Positions 36,386 to 64,000 of a stretch of 64,000 nucleotides of DNA are shown piece after piece; positions within the stretch are counted from its first letter, which is position 1, and every line of letters begins with the position of its first letter. The notes under the pieces are model-generated. The model saw nothing but the letters and a program-made list of their open reading frames with translations, had not been told where the DNA came from and ran no database searches. A program made the translations under genes and the position numbers. Source of the stretch: Phoebastria nigripes (Eukaryota; Chordata; Aves; Procellariiformes; Diomedeidae); assembly GCA_035582835.1 (NCBI GenBank), contig JAYKAV010002031.1, positions 628,007-692,006 of the forward strand, given 5' to 3'.

Positions 36386-38136
36386 TAAAGTAAAGCAGCA
36401 TCTATTTGGTTTTTTGTTGATTATTCTGTTTCTAAAATGTGCTGCTCCTCTTTCAAAAGTCCTGCTTATCTGTACATCAAAGAAAAATATTCAAAAATAC
36501 TGCCTTCATTTTCACACACAGTGCTGAAGATGCTGCAAGCACCAAATCATAGCTCATAGAATCAGGTCCTGAGATAGTTACTACCAGTAAAGAGGAATCC
36601 TTTGAGTGTATGCCATTGGTGAGCCGATGAGCATGGACCGTAGAAGGGCTCCATGTAGAAGGTAAAATTGGCAAAAACATAACAGATTTGAAATGTATCC
36701 CATACATAATGGTGTAGGGTATAATTTTTGTTTTGATCACTTTTCATTCTTTAAAGTATTATTTGTTTGACCATAAATGTTCCATAATCTGTTAAGTTTT
36801 TTTAAACTGTGATTTAATAATATAAACCATCTATTTTAATTTATATTCTTCTAAACAGCCAAGCTTAGATATATTGAATTCTTGAACAAAATTAATAGTT
36901 GTGCTTCAGTTTCTCAAGCCACTTACTATTTCATCTGTAGTTTAATATGTAACTCCATTTTTGACATGAGAAAAGGTTAGGTGTATACCATTTGGATTTT
37001 GATACTGTGAAATTTAGTGTTGGGGTGAGTCATTTGTTCACTTCCTTTTACATGATACTTTTTTCTTCAACTGTTGTTGCTAAAATATCTTAACAGTCTT
37101 TCAATTGTAAATTTAGCCAGTGGGAGGAGATAGAGAAGAAAAAGCCAGTTTATTGGAATGTTGGTAGTGTGTGGAAGATGAGATGTTCTTGCGTGTAGCA
37201 TTTGAGGTGTATTGACTTCCAGCTTTCTCACTGCTAGGCTTACAGGCATGCTATTTTGTGCTAAGCATAGTGTTTATTTTTCAACTCTGCTTCCAAACTC
37301 ATAGTTCTTAGGAGAACAGAAAATAGATTATTGGAGTTATCCTGATCCAAAAAGGTAACTGGACTTCCTTAGAAATGTAATGAACTTATCCAAAAGGTGT
37401 CTTTAAATGTTTCATGCTTCCCCCCCTGCTTAGAGTCCCACAAATTAAGTCGAATGTGAAGAGTATGAAAAGTTTAAAAAGGAAGCATAATGTTCAAAGT
37501 AGGAAAAGCATTTTCATATCACTTTCTGCAGCCTATACGCCAATAGGACATGAAATAAAATGTCTGGTGGATAATCTTCAGTCTAGCATGATCATAAGTC
37601 ATCTATTTAAGTTGTCCAGGCAGTCAGGATCATTATTCACTTGCACAGCCTATCTTGAAATATTTCATCTTTTTACTAGTGGTATTTTACTGGATGATAG
37701 AAACTGTTTCTCCCCTGTTCTCTTCCAAAGTAATTTTTAAGTTTTCCATTGCATGCTGAAAGCTTTTTATTTTGCTTTTTTCTGGAAGTGGGGGGAGGAA
37801 GGGAGGACTGGGCTTTTCAGAAAGCATACAGTTGACAGGATTCCCTCTTCCCTAGTAATAGCTTATAAAACTCTTATGTGTGCACAAATATTTCTCTTGC
37901 GTGCATGTGAAATGCCTTTTCGTCCTGAGAAAAGTGTTCTCTGCAGAAACTACCCGTGTGTAAAAAGAAGATTGGCTTTAAAAGGCAACTGTGATGGGAA
38001 CAGTGTCTTAGGGAGATGCAGCTTGGACTTGAGGTAAATTGAATGCTTTACAAAAATGTGGTTTTGAGCTTGCATTGACATTGTATGTAATATGGGTACA
38101 CGTTAACTGTATAATGTTTTTTGTATGGTTTTTCTC

Positions 38137-38142
38137 AATAAA
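38137..38142 (+). terminator. FUBP1: Distal FUBP1 polyadenylation signal
   Basis: CTCAATAAATGTAAAC followed by T/GT-rich 'atgtttttgtcttttttatg'. Probable end of the long FUBP1 transcript. Confidence 0.75.
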
Positions 38143-38386
38143 TGTAAACTGATGGATAATAATAGCAATGTTTTTGTCTTTTTTATGCTCCTATCCCTGC
38201 CTTCGTTAGTTTGAAATAACAGCTTCAGAGGAAAGTTACTGCAGCAACTAGTACTTCTGTGAATGAACATCACCCACATGAAATTAAGTAAAATATATTT
38301 ATATGACTATTAGGATAAAGATTCATTCAAAACATCATGCAGCTTATTACCATTTTTTTTCAAGATGTTTCTGAATTTGTAACTAT

Positions 38387-39605
38387 TTTATTGAGGCAAA
38401 AGAGTGACTTCCAATAGGTAACTGTACAAAGAGCAGTGAGCAGATTCAACTACAGAAAAATTTCTTTTTGAAATGACTGCATAAATCTAATTTGCTGCAG
38501 CTTACCTAGTCTTTATGTTAAGGCTTATACATATGTTCTTTAATTTAAAATGTGACTATTGTTTGTAAAATTACTCCTATAGAAGCTTAAGCTGATCAAT
38601 TCAGATGGTGTTAGCACAATGACATTAGTGTTGATATCAAGAGGTCTTAGAGAAAAATAGTACAGTAGCCTTAAGAAGACAATGTTTAGAGATGCAGCAA
38701 TAAATTTATTGGACTAAGAGAGAACAAAGATTGAGAAGTTAGGCACTTTACAAAAATACTTTTCTTAAAGCTTGCTTCCTACCAACTTAGCTATGATATG
38801 CTCGTATTTTGTCACCAACTGTTCCTGTATCATTTAAGCAATGAAAAAATCAGAAGTTTTACAAGCAAATGTTGGTACTACGAAGACTATTACAAGCCTT
38901 ACTGAGATTATTTTTACTTTTGGTTTATCAACTGCATAGGTTGATAAGAGCGTAACAGTTTAAGTGCAAGCCCATTTTAAAACGAACTAATGCTCTTTGA
39001 AACAAAACAACAAAAGTGAGCAGTTATGTAATCTTTTATTCTTTAAAAATAGTACACTGCAGGCTTTGAAAATCATCAAGAAGTATTTCCTTTTGCCAGT
39101 TCAATGCCTCTGGGATAAAGTAAAACAGCTTAAATATTCAGTGTTCATGCAAAATATAGCAATAGATTTACACTACTACACAAGTTTCCAGATTGTGTAT
39201 TTAGTATAGTATACTATTACGCAACAGTTGGTCTTCAAATGTGGGAGCACTATTATAATTCAGCTTTTTCCTTTAGTTGATTTTTCATACATTGATTCCT
39301 TCTTTTTAGCCTTTAATGCTAATTTTTGTATTGAGCAAGGAACCTGGACACTCTCAGAATTTGAAGGTTACTCTTATCTGATGCAGGAATGACAAATCAG
39401 TGCATATCCTTGCTTTCTTTAGTTGGCCCCATTAGGGAAAGAGATGATGCAATAAGAAAGTTTTGAGGGGAAGAAAGATTCCAGCTAAAGTAGAGCATTA
39501 GTAGTCATCAGCTAGAAAATAAAAGGGTTAAGAGAAACAGATAATTAGATTTTCATAATAGGAAAGATGCAAGAAGAATATTTGAGAATTAAGTGAATTA
39601 AAATG
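38387..39605 (-). other. NEXN: NEXN 3'UTR
   Basis: Noncoding sequence after the NEXN stop. Minus-strand AATAAA signals lie at 39,035-39,040, 38,705-38,710 and 38,387-38,392. If the last is used, the NEXN and FUBP1 transcripts end about 200 bases apart, close to the narrow spacing in mammals. Confidence 0.6.
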
Positions 39606-55009
<15,404 letters not shown>

Positions 55010-55064
55010 GGCTACCGTATTGTGCTCTGCACCTGGTATGTTGAAGATTGCTTTCAGCTTCTAC
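55010..55064 (-). other. NEXN: NEXN 5'UTR part of exon 2
   Basis: Defined by the acceptor CTGTTTCTTTCAG| at 55,065-55,077 on the minus strand. This shows that at least one noncoding exon lies upstream (to the right). Confidence 0.85.
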
Positions 55065-55399
55065 CTGAAAGAAACAGTTGTAGTTATATTCCTTTCTTTT
55101 CCTTTTAAACGATGCTTTAACCATCTTCCTGTAAATAAGTTTGCATAGGCTGAAATCGATGTATCACAATTTCATTTGGTCCTTTGAGGCTTTTGAAGAC
55201 TTGAATAGGTTCTAAGTATGCAACAGTAATTAAAAAGAACAAGCTTATGATTCACTATTCATGCTCTTAACCCCTCTGTATAGTCCTAGATATTGGTTTT
55301 TAATTTCCATTTGGAAAAAAAAAAAAAAAAAAAAGAAAAAATAACTTGGAGCCAAGCTCTGGCTGCCCTGTCTGGTGTTACGAAACTGTTTTTCTCAAT

Positions 55400-55730
55400 T
55401 CTCATGCTAGCAGAAAGGAATGTGCTCTGCACCTCCGCCGCTCCACTTCAGTCTGATGTATGAGCCAGTGAGCTCAGGTTGCATCAAGTGTGCGGAGTGC
55501 TCAGGCCAAAACCCCACAGCCTCCTGGAGACGCTGCTTCGTCTTTATACGGCTTACGGGAGGAAAGATGGCCCGGTGGCTGGGGAACCTACCTGCATTTC
55601 AGAGATGCAGCTGGATCTCCTGCCTGGGTGAATGCTCTTGCTTGAGTCTCAGCCAGGCTGGCAACTCAGCTCTTCACCCAATACGGGAATACAAAATAAT
55701 GCTTTCCTTTCTCCTAGGGCTATTCTAGGG
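55400..55730 (-). promoter_or_regulatory. Candidate proximal NEXN promoter or 5' exon
   Basis: A GC-raised block in AT-rich surroundings. On the minus strand it shows a strong donor GAAATGCAG|GTAGGT (exon end 55,592), a TATAAA at 55,543-55,548, an E-box CAGCTG at 55,608-55,613 and an M-CAT CATTCCT at 55,416-55,422. Such sites suit a muscle gene, but each is short and could be chance; TATA and donor imply different models. Confidence 0.35.
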
Positions 55731-58700
55731 AAAACTAGTGCTAAAAACTAAGAAATGAGTCAGGTAAGCCACATACATACCTTAGAGAAAGTATTTATAT
55801 CATTTAATTGTGGGCTGGAAATTGCACTGCATTTTTTAAGAGAAAAGTGTTACAAATTTTAAATTACACTGTATTTATTAGGAACCTAACAGAAAGGCAC
55901 TTCAAGTTCAGGGCAAGCCTTTTCCTTTCTCCCCNCCCCCCCCTTTTTTTTTAAACTATCATCAGGTCTATCAGAGCTTGTGGGAGGAAGGAAATCATGA
56001 CATGACTCCAGTGCCGTTGCTGTCTGTACTGCGCCGATGCCCTGAGTCCCAGGCAAGCCTAAAAACTCAGTGTGCCAAACACGGTGCAAACAAACGGACT
56101 CAAAGGCTCAAAGTAAAAAGGCTAGAAAAGGAGCTTGCTACTGGAAGGGACTTCTCACTTGTTGTTTAGAGGAACTGAACATTCAGTGCAGGGCATTTCA
56201 TGATATGGAAAGTTAAGCTCTTAGTATAGTTCTTAGCCTTCAAGTTCTCTAATTCTTAATTACAAACAGATTATAAACCTTGTAATTTTTATGTGGTGTT
56301 AAAAATAATGAACATTAAGAATTGTTGTCATATAAGCTCTCCAGAAACGCACCAACGTCATCAGTGCTCATTGGTGCTGCTGTAGCTATACAGATCGGAT
56401 GAGATTCTTAGATATCTTGGGATGTTTTTCCAAATGAAAGCAGCCACAACATATGAAACAAGAGCATTTAGCTACCAATCCCTGCCCTGGTATACAAATT
56501 CCAAACTCTTCAAATTCAGCTTCAACAGAGGTGTTCCGGAGAACACTTGGGTGTTCCTTTTCAACAAATGAGTATGGAAAGTCATTCCCCCCCAAATCAG
56601 AGTTGACAAATACCTCATTTGTAGACTGATAGGAATCCAAGGCGTTTCAGTTTGTTACTTGTGAACACATGAACATAGAAGTGCCAAGTGTTAGTTCCTA
56701 TTCAGGCTGTTTCAGATCAGCAGTAGCATGTTAAAATTCTGCTGTGTCTAGAACGGCAGATAACTTCACTAGCAGTCTTGTGGTCCTAAGGTCCCCATAC
56801 ACTTTAATATGCATTTGTATATTGTGCAGTTGGGTTTGCATGTCTGTGTAAGCTTTAGCTTACTTCATGCATCTAAGTAAAATCCCCATTGTGATCAGTA
56901 TAACCTTAAAACTAGTTAAAATCCATTGACTTCCTCATTTTTCTACGCAGGTTTTAGAGTTGTTCTTCTCTGTTCTCTTCTTTTGCTTCTCTGCTTTTTT
57001 AATTTCTTCTTCCCTACTTGTGGCTGATAGCCTTTAGCCTTGCACTTAAAATACAGAAGCTGAATAGAAGGTTTACTGCATGAGCCCATCAGAAAACAAA
57101 GGAACATCATGCATTGGAACAATTCATGCACAGAAGTAGCCTGGGACATAGAGACCTTCTAGCCTTCATACAGGGCTGGAGCAGAACAGTAAGTCCCAAA
57201 GATAATCTTTCACAAGGAATTCCATTTGACCTAAACGCCTCAAGTGAGGGTTACTGCTAACCTTTGCTACAGCAACATGCCCTATCTATATGGCTTCCTC
57301 TTGAAGTCGTTTGAAAACTGACTATTCCAAAGTCTGACTTGCTTGTTATATGCAATTAATTGTAGGAAGATTATGTTCACAAGTCTGAGAACACAGTTTA
57401 GCTTTTGAGCTTTTGGATCAACTTTGTCTTGAACCTTTCTGATAGCTCTAATTACCTGAACCCCTTGACAGTGTCACTAAGATTGCTGACAGCAGTGAGA
57501 CCTTCCCTCAAATAACAAATCTGAACAGTGCAAATGTTGGAAGACATTTTCTTTGCAAATTCGTGCTGTCTGAACTTCCAAAACTGTGCCAGTCCAACAG
57601 GTTGTGGGCCCTCAAGATGGCAGATACGTTTCTGCCATTTGGATTACTGCCATATCTGCTATTACTGTAGGCTACTTTCCAGTTCTTTGGCACCACTAAC
57701 TCTTAACGTGCTTGAAGGTTAGCCAGCTGGCTCTAAGACATTTTGCATCTGCAAGTCATCCTACCTCCACCTTTGCTGCTAAAAGATACAGATATAAAGC
57801 AGTAGGGCAATACTAAACATGATACCACCCATGTTTGCACTTCCATCTCTCTCCGTGGCAGTTAAACCTTGAGCAGGAACAGCAGCAGGACCCTGCCTCA
57901 GGCACCCCTCAAGGCAGGCAAGTCATTTCCAATAAAGACAATCCAGTACCTTTAAGAAAAAAAGAAGCACTGCTTGAGTTTTGGCTTAGGTCCGTGAGGC
58001 AGTGACCACTGCTTCAGGAACAACAACAGTGGATTGAAGCTCCTTTGTATCTGCCTTATCATTAGGAGGGGATCCACGCAGCCAATGTATTGTTGCTGAG
58101 AAAACCAAGTTTTCTTGGTTTTCATGGCTAAGTCAAGAAGTCCTGACACCTACAAATCGTGGAAGAACAGTGCCTTCATCATCTGCCGATAGCTTTGCAC
58201 AAAGTATGTGGTAATAATTTTTCCAACCCAAGAAACTTTGACATATTTTATTTTCTAACAATAGCTACTTTTAAATAAGATATCTTCCTACCAATTCCCT
58301 TTTGAGAAGAACTAGTTACATGCTGAAGTTGTATATATATCCTTGTTTTGTAATAAGAATTTTCCCACTGAGTTCATCTAATACAAGTAATGCTTATTCT
58401 TTGAGGCAACAAGAGTCTACTTGTATATGTACTTACTTCAGGAAAGATTTGTCCTCCTATTATGAAGCTGTCCAATCTTAAGATTCAGTCTCATCTTTTC
58501 TTTTATTTCCTGAGATCAACATACCTCAGGAAAAGCTGTAAGAGCTCCTCACTGAAGCTTCCCACTCAGAAACATCCCAGATTATAATGTCGAACTTAAC
58601 CATGATCAAAAAATTAATTGAGCTTGTTACTAGGCTTTTCTTTGCCTATCCAGTCTCATCACTCTAGCATTCACCTGACACTCGTCTAATTTTTTTTTTT

Positions 58701-61650
58701 CTCCACATTTTACCTTTCCTGTGATTAAACAAGATATCTCAGGTAATGTTAGTCTGGTGTTATAATGTTTATACTGAAAGTGCTAGACTGCTGTTCCACT
58801 TTCAAAGGAGGTCTACATTGAGATTTTTCCTAGAAGAGAAATTTAACCTCCATCTTTTTATCAATGGTCCTACCTCTGGAATTGAATGGAAGAGAAAATG
58901 CCATTACCGGAATGGCTTGGCTGGCTGTAATGCAGAGAGCGATCTCTAAGAAGTTTCAAGTGAAAACTTAATACAAAACCAATAATGCGAAGGAAACTAG
59001 GCAATAGGTTAGAAATACTCTGTAAAAAAAAATCAACTGTTTTCAAGCATCTTATTTGTTTGCTGTAAATGGGTAAGCTATCACCTCCGATATGTCTTGA
59101 TTTGTTATGATCATAGCATTTTTTCAACTTTTCACGCAGACTCCCTAAGACCTTACTTTAGGCAAAATAATCAAAGTGAACAAAGAAAACCTTTAAGGGG
59201 ACGCAGAAGGTTTGAGGCTCACAAGTCCCAAAACCCATCTCCTTAAATTTAATTAATTTCCATTTCTGAAAGGAGGTCAGAGTCCTCAATTGATCAAAAT
59301 TTGTTGTGCAGCTTTAACAAAATAAAAAAACCTCCCATAAATAACAAAATTCCCCTTCATTAGAAAACAGAGAAGTTCTTAATTTTCAGTGGAGGCATTA
59401 ACATCCTCACACAAGACGCAGAAAAATACCAGCGTTCTCCTGAAGTGAATACTACTCCCTACAACAGGAGCACGAAGCCAGGGCTTTACAAAGAGTCTAG
59501 TTCCTCTGTGATTTCTCCTTTCGGGAGGCCCCCCTGCTGTCCGATGGCTACTGTGAGTTATAAATAAGCCCTTCGTGGCACAGTCTAAGTTACGTTTACC
59601 ATCTGTCTCCTCTTTGTGATCTACTTGCAGGGAAGACTCCCTTATATAAGAAAACCATATTGTGAGGGTTGGAAATTCACTACCTGCAGCCAAAGCACTT
59701 AGGAGAGGAAAACACAGTCCACAATGTTAAAATATTTAACGAAACATTAGATAGAACTGGAAAGAGGAGGGCAAAGAGAGCGATGTTCAGCATTTATGTC
59801 CTTACTGTAACTCGTCTGGAATGACACTACCAGTTGTTGTACTAAATTACAGATACTAAAGTAGATACTAAAATTATCGTGCATAGGGGAAGATCCTGAA
59901 CTGGCATAAACCGGCAGCTCCACCGAAGCCAATGAGTTATGACAATTAACACCAGCTGTCTAAACTTCACATTTTGTTAAATACAAAACACAAAACTACT
60001 TCCACTCGCTTGTATTTCCTTCATTAAGTCTTTATAATTAAAAACTAGAATGCTTACTGACAATTGACCCCGATAATTCAATTTCATACACAATCTTTTC
60101 CTCAATCTTTGAATTTATTGCACTTCAACATTTATTGAGAGTCTCATATTATAGTAGAATAGTCCTTGCAGATATGATGTTATTTATAAAACATATTTAT
60201 TATAAAGGATTTTGTCTATGTCTCTGTATATAACTATAAATACTCTTAATGTGACAGTGCCATGCAGTCCAACTGCTGTGTTAAAAAAAGAAAATCACCC
60301 TTCTCTGTAGAAAAGGTCTGTCTGTTAATTCCTTACTCTCTTCGGGTACTATTATGGGGTACGTAGGCTCCAGAGCAAATGTAGTGGGGGCTGAGAGACT
60401 GCTCTGTTACGGGGAAAGCCCTGCTGAGATCTTCTGGCCCATGATTTCATGTTCCGAGAGATCTGCTGATCCTAATCATGGGTGGCAGTAAATTGTGAAC
60501 CGAGGTCCCCAAGAGAAAAATCAGCATGTTTTGCCCCATGCCATAGTTCCTCCATCCCCCGCTGTGTCACAGCAGCTGCAGAGAAACAGTTCGATTTGAG
60601 CTCAACTCTTGTTGACTTCACTGACAGGACCTCAGAGATCGGGGTACTGAAACGTGGGATAAAATACTGGACATGAAGCACTACGGCAATTTGCTCTTCT
60701 CAGATGGCAGGACACAGCCGATCTGCCTCTTCTCTGAAATCCTCATGGTCAACTCAGACTGAACACAGTGGTAGTCGCTGTGCCCGTGCCTCTGCCGCAA
60801 AGGAGAGGTCTCCCGGCTTCCTGGGGATAAGCTGCTGCTTCCACTTGACCAACCCTACTCTGCTGGTAGCGCTGATGCCCATAAAAACCGGATCATGTGT
60901 AGTAATACCTTCCATCTGAGCGGGTATGGCTGCCTTCAGTGCACAGCAAAGGGTCACTCCTATTGCTTCCTGAACTGCTCTTCCACCGTCGTTAACCTCC
61001 AGCTCCGTTTTCCCACAGCTAGCTTCCAGAGGGCTCGGCCATGGCGCCGTTCCGTGTTAAAGGAGTTTCAAAGCTGAACATCCAAGTATGGTAAATGACA
61101 GATTGTCTGACTTCTTTCACTGAGGAAACTACTCATTTAAAATATTCCAAATGCAGTTAGAGAAGGTATTTCTTAGGCATGTCTTAAACCATCTACCCAG
61201 TTCTTGTATTTCACCAGACTATGCTTTCTACCTATACTAGACATGCTCTCATACTTCTGTATGTTCCTTAATACACTTGGCCCTCTTATAAGACTAACTA
61301 TTATTTTACAAGTTCATTTCATTGGACATTTTTCTAAGAGAACTAAGGTCTCTCACGACCTGAGATCTAAGATTAAGAGTACTATGTTTTCTAGCATACA
61401 GCTACTTGCTGATTAATTTTCGAAATACTAATACATTTCATTAAACATGCTTTTTTCACAGATGTTTATTGTGTTAGCAGAAGCTCTTATTTACGTAAAC
61501 CAAACGTGATAATAAGTAGTTTGTAAGCTGTCACGGAAGCCCAGTATTTTCTTCCAAGCCACGCTGTCTTACAGTCATCACTCTCGGATGCAGCAGAACC
61601 TACAAACGCCCTCGGTATGCCCTCGCTGCTGAAGACCACACCAACAAAAC
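55730..61650. other. NEXN upstream region, no recognisable gene
   Basis: If the CpG island at 62 kb holds NEXN exon 1, this is NEXN intron 1. Several short open frames on both strands (for example 56,386-56,640 minus) match nothing I know and lack splice or initiation support. 60.4-61.1 kb is somewhat GC-richer. An exact MEF2 consensus TTAAAAATAA is at 56,299-56,308, weak evidence in AT-rich DNA. Confidence 0.5.
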
Positions 61651-62549
61651 CGAACTCCTCTTTATGTAGAGACGTGCGGTTTATGAGCACAGGGGATTTT
61701 CGAGTAACTTTTATTAAACACACCTCCCTGAGAGGCAGGCTTACACCGGAGGCCGCACCGCCCGTCCCGCCTGGCGCGGCGCGGTCCGCCGGCGCGAGAG
61801 CTGCCGGCTGCCGCTTTGGCTCCGCGCGGGCCCTGGGCCGCCTGTTGCGGGGCAAGTGGAAGCGCCAACTCCGGCGGGGTTCCCCGGCGGACACAAGCCC
61901 TACCCGCAGTAATCTCATTTAAAGTCAGCCACGGGTCGCCCCGTGGCGGGCGCAGCGCCGTGCCCCTGGCCCGCCGCCGGGTCCCGGCCCCCGCCCGGCG
62001 CCCGGGCCGTGAGGGGTCCCCCGCCCCGCCGCCCCCGGCGGAGCCCTCGCTGGTGGCCGCTGCCAGCCCCGCTCGGCACATCGCGTTATCCCTCCGCGCG
62101 AGGCTGCGGCTAGCCACCCCCAGCCGCTGCCCCGCCGGCTGCCACCCCAACCGAGGGGGCCTTGGCCGCCCTCGCCCACCGCGCCCTCCCCCCCGGGGCC
62201 GCGGTGCGAAAGGGGTTGCTTCTTCCCACAGACCCCCGGGCTGCCGCGCTCCGCCCGGCCACCCCCGGGGGGAACCCGGCCGCCGGGGCTGTGAGGAGGC
62301 GACCGGCGGAGCGGGCTCCCTGGCGGCGGGGCCGTGAGGCGGCGGAAGGAGACGCCGCGCCCGCAGCGGGTCCGGGCGGGGGGGCGCCGGGGGACAGCCA
62401 GCCCGGGCCCCGCCGCATGACGAGGGAGCGGGGCGGCAGAGCGGGGCGAGCGCGGAGCGGGCCGGGCTGTGCGCGGCAGGGAGCGACGCGGGGCGGGGGA
62501 GCCCGCCCGAGCCCCCGCTCCCACCCGCGGGCGGCGGAGCCGCACTTAC

Positions 62550-62720
62550 CTGTGAGCGCTGCCCCGCCGCTGCGGTCGGCGTGGTCCCGGCGGGCGGGCT
62601 GGCGGCTGCGAAGCGCCCCTTGGCTGCGGAGCGCCCCTTGGCTGCGGCCGCCGCTCCGGCGCTGCAAGTTTCCATAAAAGTCGCGACGCGCGGCCGGCGC
62701 CCGCATTCCAGGCGAGCCCC
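62550..62720 (-). other. NEXN: Candidate NEXN noncoding exon 1
   Basis: Minus strand reads GCGCTCACAG|GTAAGTGCG, a near-perfect donor with last exon base 62,550. Upstream limit unknown. It could belong to NEXN (next acceptor 55,064) or to another transcript starting in the island. It contains an 18-bp tandem repeat (gcgccccttggctgcgga) at about 62,616-62,650. Confidence 0.5.
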
Positions 62721-62758
62721 GCGCCGCGGCAGCTGTCCCGGCCCGGCCCGGCCCGCCT

Positions 62759-62991
62759 NNNNNNNNNNNNNNNNNNNNNNNNNNNNNNNNNNNNNNNNNN
62801 NNNNNNNNNNNNNNNNNNNNNNNNNNNNNNNNNNNNNNNNNNNNNNNNNNNNNNNNNNNNNNNNNNNNNNNNNNNNNNNNNNNNNNNNNNNNNNNNNNNN
62901 NNNNNNNNNNNNNNNNNNNNNNNNNNNNNNNNNNNNNNNNNNNNNNNNNNNNNNNNNNNNNNNNNNNNNNNNNNNNNNNNNNNNNNNNNNN
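62759..62991. other. Assembly gap (233 Ns)
   Basis: Run of N inside the CpG island; translated frames across it are meaningless. Confidence 1.
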
Positions 62992-63339
62992 GGCTCCGCG
63001 GGCCGTGCCGGCGGAGGGGACGGGGTCGCGGGGACCCGCCGCCCCGCAGCCTCCGCCGCCCGCCCGCTACTGACGCGCCCGCGGCTGAGGCGGCGGCACC
63101 CCGGCTTTTTCACGGCCGCATCCCCGAAGATCACCGCCTCGGGTAACGGCAGGGTTCCGTCACCCCGGCAGCTGATTATCACCACGTACCAGTATCAACT
63201 ACCGCAGCCTCAGCAATCCGCCGCGGCCCCAGATCAGAGGTGGCGAGAATCGCGGGCCACGCAGGGAGCGCTCCACCGCCGCAGGTTCATGCCCTGCCAG
63301 AGGGGAGGCTTTATACCTACGGTGGTCTGGTCCTAGGTC

Positions 63340-64000
63340 GTTCTATGGCACATGGAGAGCAACTAATAATAGTAATGTGACAGTTAGCTGAAGCAGCGGA
63401 GAGGAATCTAGCTGGTGCCAGACCTGTGAGACAGAGAGCGCGTTCGGTTTAAAGCAGCGCCTTTCTCTGGAAACTTTACAAAGCAGAGGCAGAAACATGA
63501 TTTTATTACATCTGAATACATTCCTTTTCCTNCTTAAAGATGACTTGTTTCCTACATGTTCAATTGCAAGGTCTCCAGTGCAGAACTTTCTTCTTCCTAT
63601 CTCACTTGTATTGTGTCTGCCACACTGGAGCCTAACTTTCAGCTGGATTATAAATATTAGGACGATAACCACATGGCCTTAGGCTTTGCAAATCTGAGCA
63701 ACGGCCATCAAAGTTAAAACACAAAATGTGTTTGTCTTTTGAAGGACAGCGCAGGAACTTTCCCCCAGTGCCACCCTCANAATAGCTGTCCTCGTATTTC
63801 TGATGCAAAGGCACAAGATTTCAGTTAAGGTAGGGCTTTCGGCTCTCAGTAAAATAACAGTTTTCAGCAGATGAACACATATAACACATAAACCAAATTT
63901 GGACAGATCAAAGCATATATACATTGCCCTTCTACACCAGTAAGGATTAAACACTTTACGTTCTCCATTTCATTATTTATATCACCCCACAAAGGAAGTC
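63340..64000. other. Right edge, nothing recognised
   Basis: AT-richer sequence past the CpG island with two single Ns. No exon of a neighbouring gene (MIGA1 would be expected further right in the mammalian order) is visible. Confidence 0.5.

Larger units (their letters stand above)
33347..38165 (+). other. FUBP1: FUBP1 3'UTR, short and long forms
   Basis: AT-rich, no coding except a candidate 48-nt exon. Polyadenylation signals are seen at 33,670 (short form, about 0.35 kb), 35,077 (weak context) and 38,137 (long form). The long form ends just before the NEXN 3' end. Contains a long pyrimidine tract at 35.7 kb and a GT-rich tract at 36.3 kb. Confidence 0.75.
61740..63260. promoter_or_regulatory. 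CpG island, probable NEXN distal promoter
   Basis: About 1.5 kb of very GC-rich, CpG-dense DNA interrupted by a gap. Long open frames on both strands here reflect base composition, and the 507-codon one runs through Ns. The island lies upstream of NEXN and carries a strong minus-strand donor at 62,550, so a minus-strand transcript starts here. Confidence 0.75.

Noticed and set aside
56386..56640. 84-codon minus-strand frame rich in Cys near its end.
   Set aside because: No splice sites, no known domain; length is within chance for this base composition.
61662..63185. 507-codon minus-strand open frame.
   Set aside because: It runs through 233 Ns and a CpG island; the open frame comes from GC-rich composition and no known domain is visible.

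Overview
This is vertebrate nuclear DNA, most likely from a bird. The evidence is a long AT-rich, intron-dominated sequence with GT-AG exons, two CpG islands, and degraded CR1 LINE pieces of the kind common in birds and reptiles. Two protein-coding genes can be read exon by exon with intact frames: FUBP1 (far upstream element-binding protein 1) on the + strand and NEXN (nexilin) on the - strand. Together with the start of a probable DNAJB4 on the - strand at the left, they follow the mammalian order NEXN - FUBP1 - DNAJB4, with FUBP1 tail-to-tail to NEXN and head-to-head to DNAJB4. Species cannot be told from the window. Scattered single Ns and a 233-base N gap in a GC-rich island mark it as a draft assembly.

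Layout. 1-11,312: probably the first intron of DNAJB4 (- strand); no coding exon is visible, and there is a CR1 relic at about 1.41-1.93 kb. 10.7-12.6 kb: a CpG island that acts as a bidirectional promoter, with a - strand splice donor (candidate DNAJB4 noncoding exon 1) and the FUBP1 start codon at 11,850. 11,850-33,346: FUBP1 in 20 coding exons giving a 642-residue protein with four KH domains. 33,347-38,165: alternative FUBP1 3'UTRs, with polyadenylation signals at 33,670 and 38,137. 39,606-55,009: NEXN in 12 coding exons giving a 671-residue protein (672 if a tandem acceptor is used the other way). 55.0-61.6 kb: NEXN 5' noncoding region. 61.7-63.3 kb: a second CpG island with a strong - strand donor at 62,550, a candidate NEXN first exon, interrupted by the gap at 62,759-62,991.

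FUBP1 is a nuclear single-stranded DNA/RNA-binding regulator of transcription (classically of MYC) and splicing. Nexilin is a muscle actin-binding Z-disc and junctional protein. They share a neighbourhood, not a pathway.

Beyond the known genes, the most interesting signals are unlisted alternative FUBP1 exons that keep the reading frame: a 63-nt cassette at 14,229-14,291 with a GC donor, an intronic terminal exon at 29,417 with its own polyadenylation signal, and a 48-nt in-frame exon at 35,473-35,520 beyond the normal stop. Others are a constitutive GC-AG intron inside the KH4 GXXG loop, the one-repeat-per-exon build of nexilin, and a 173-bp tandem duplication in FUBP1 intron 16. I found no wholly new biological system; the window is a conserved vertebrate locus with under-described splicing detail.
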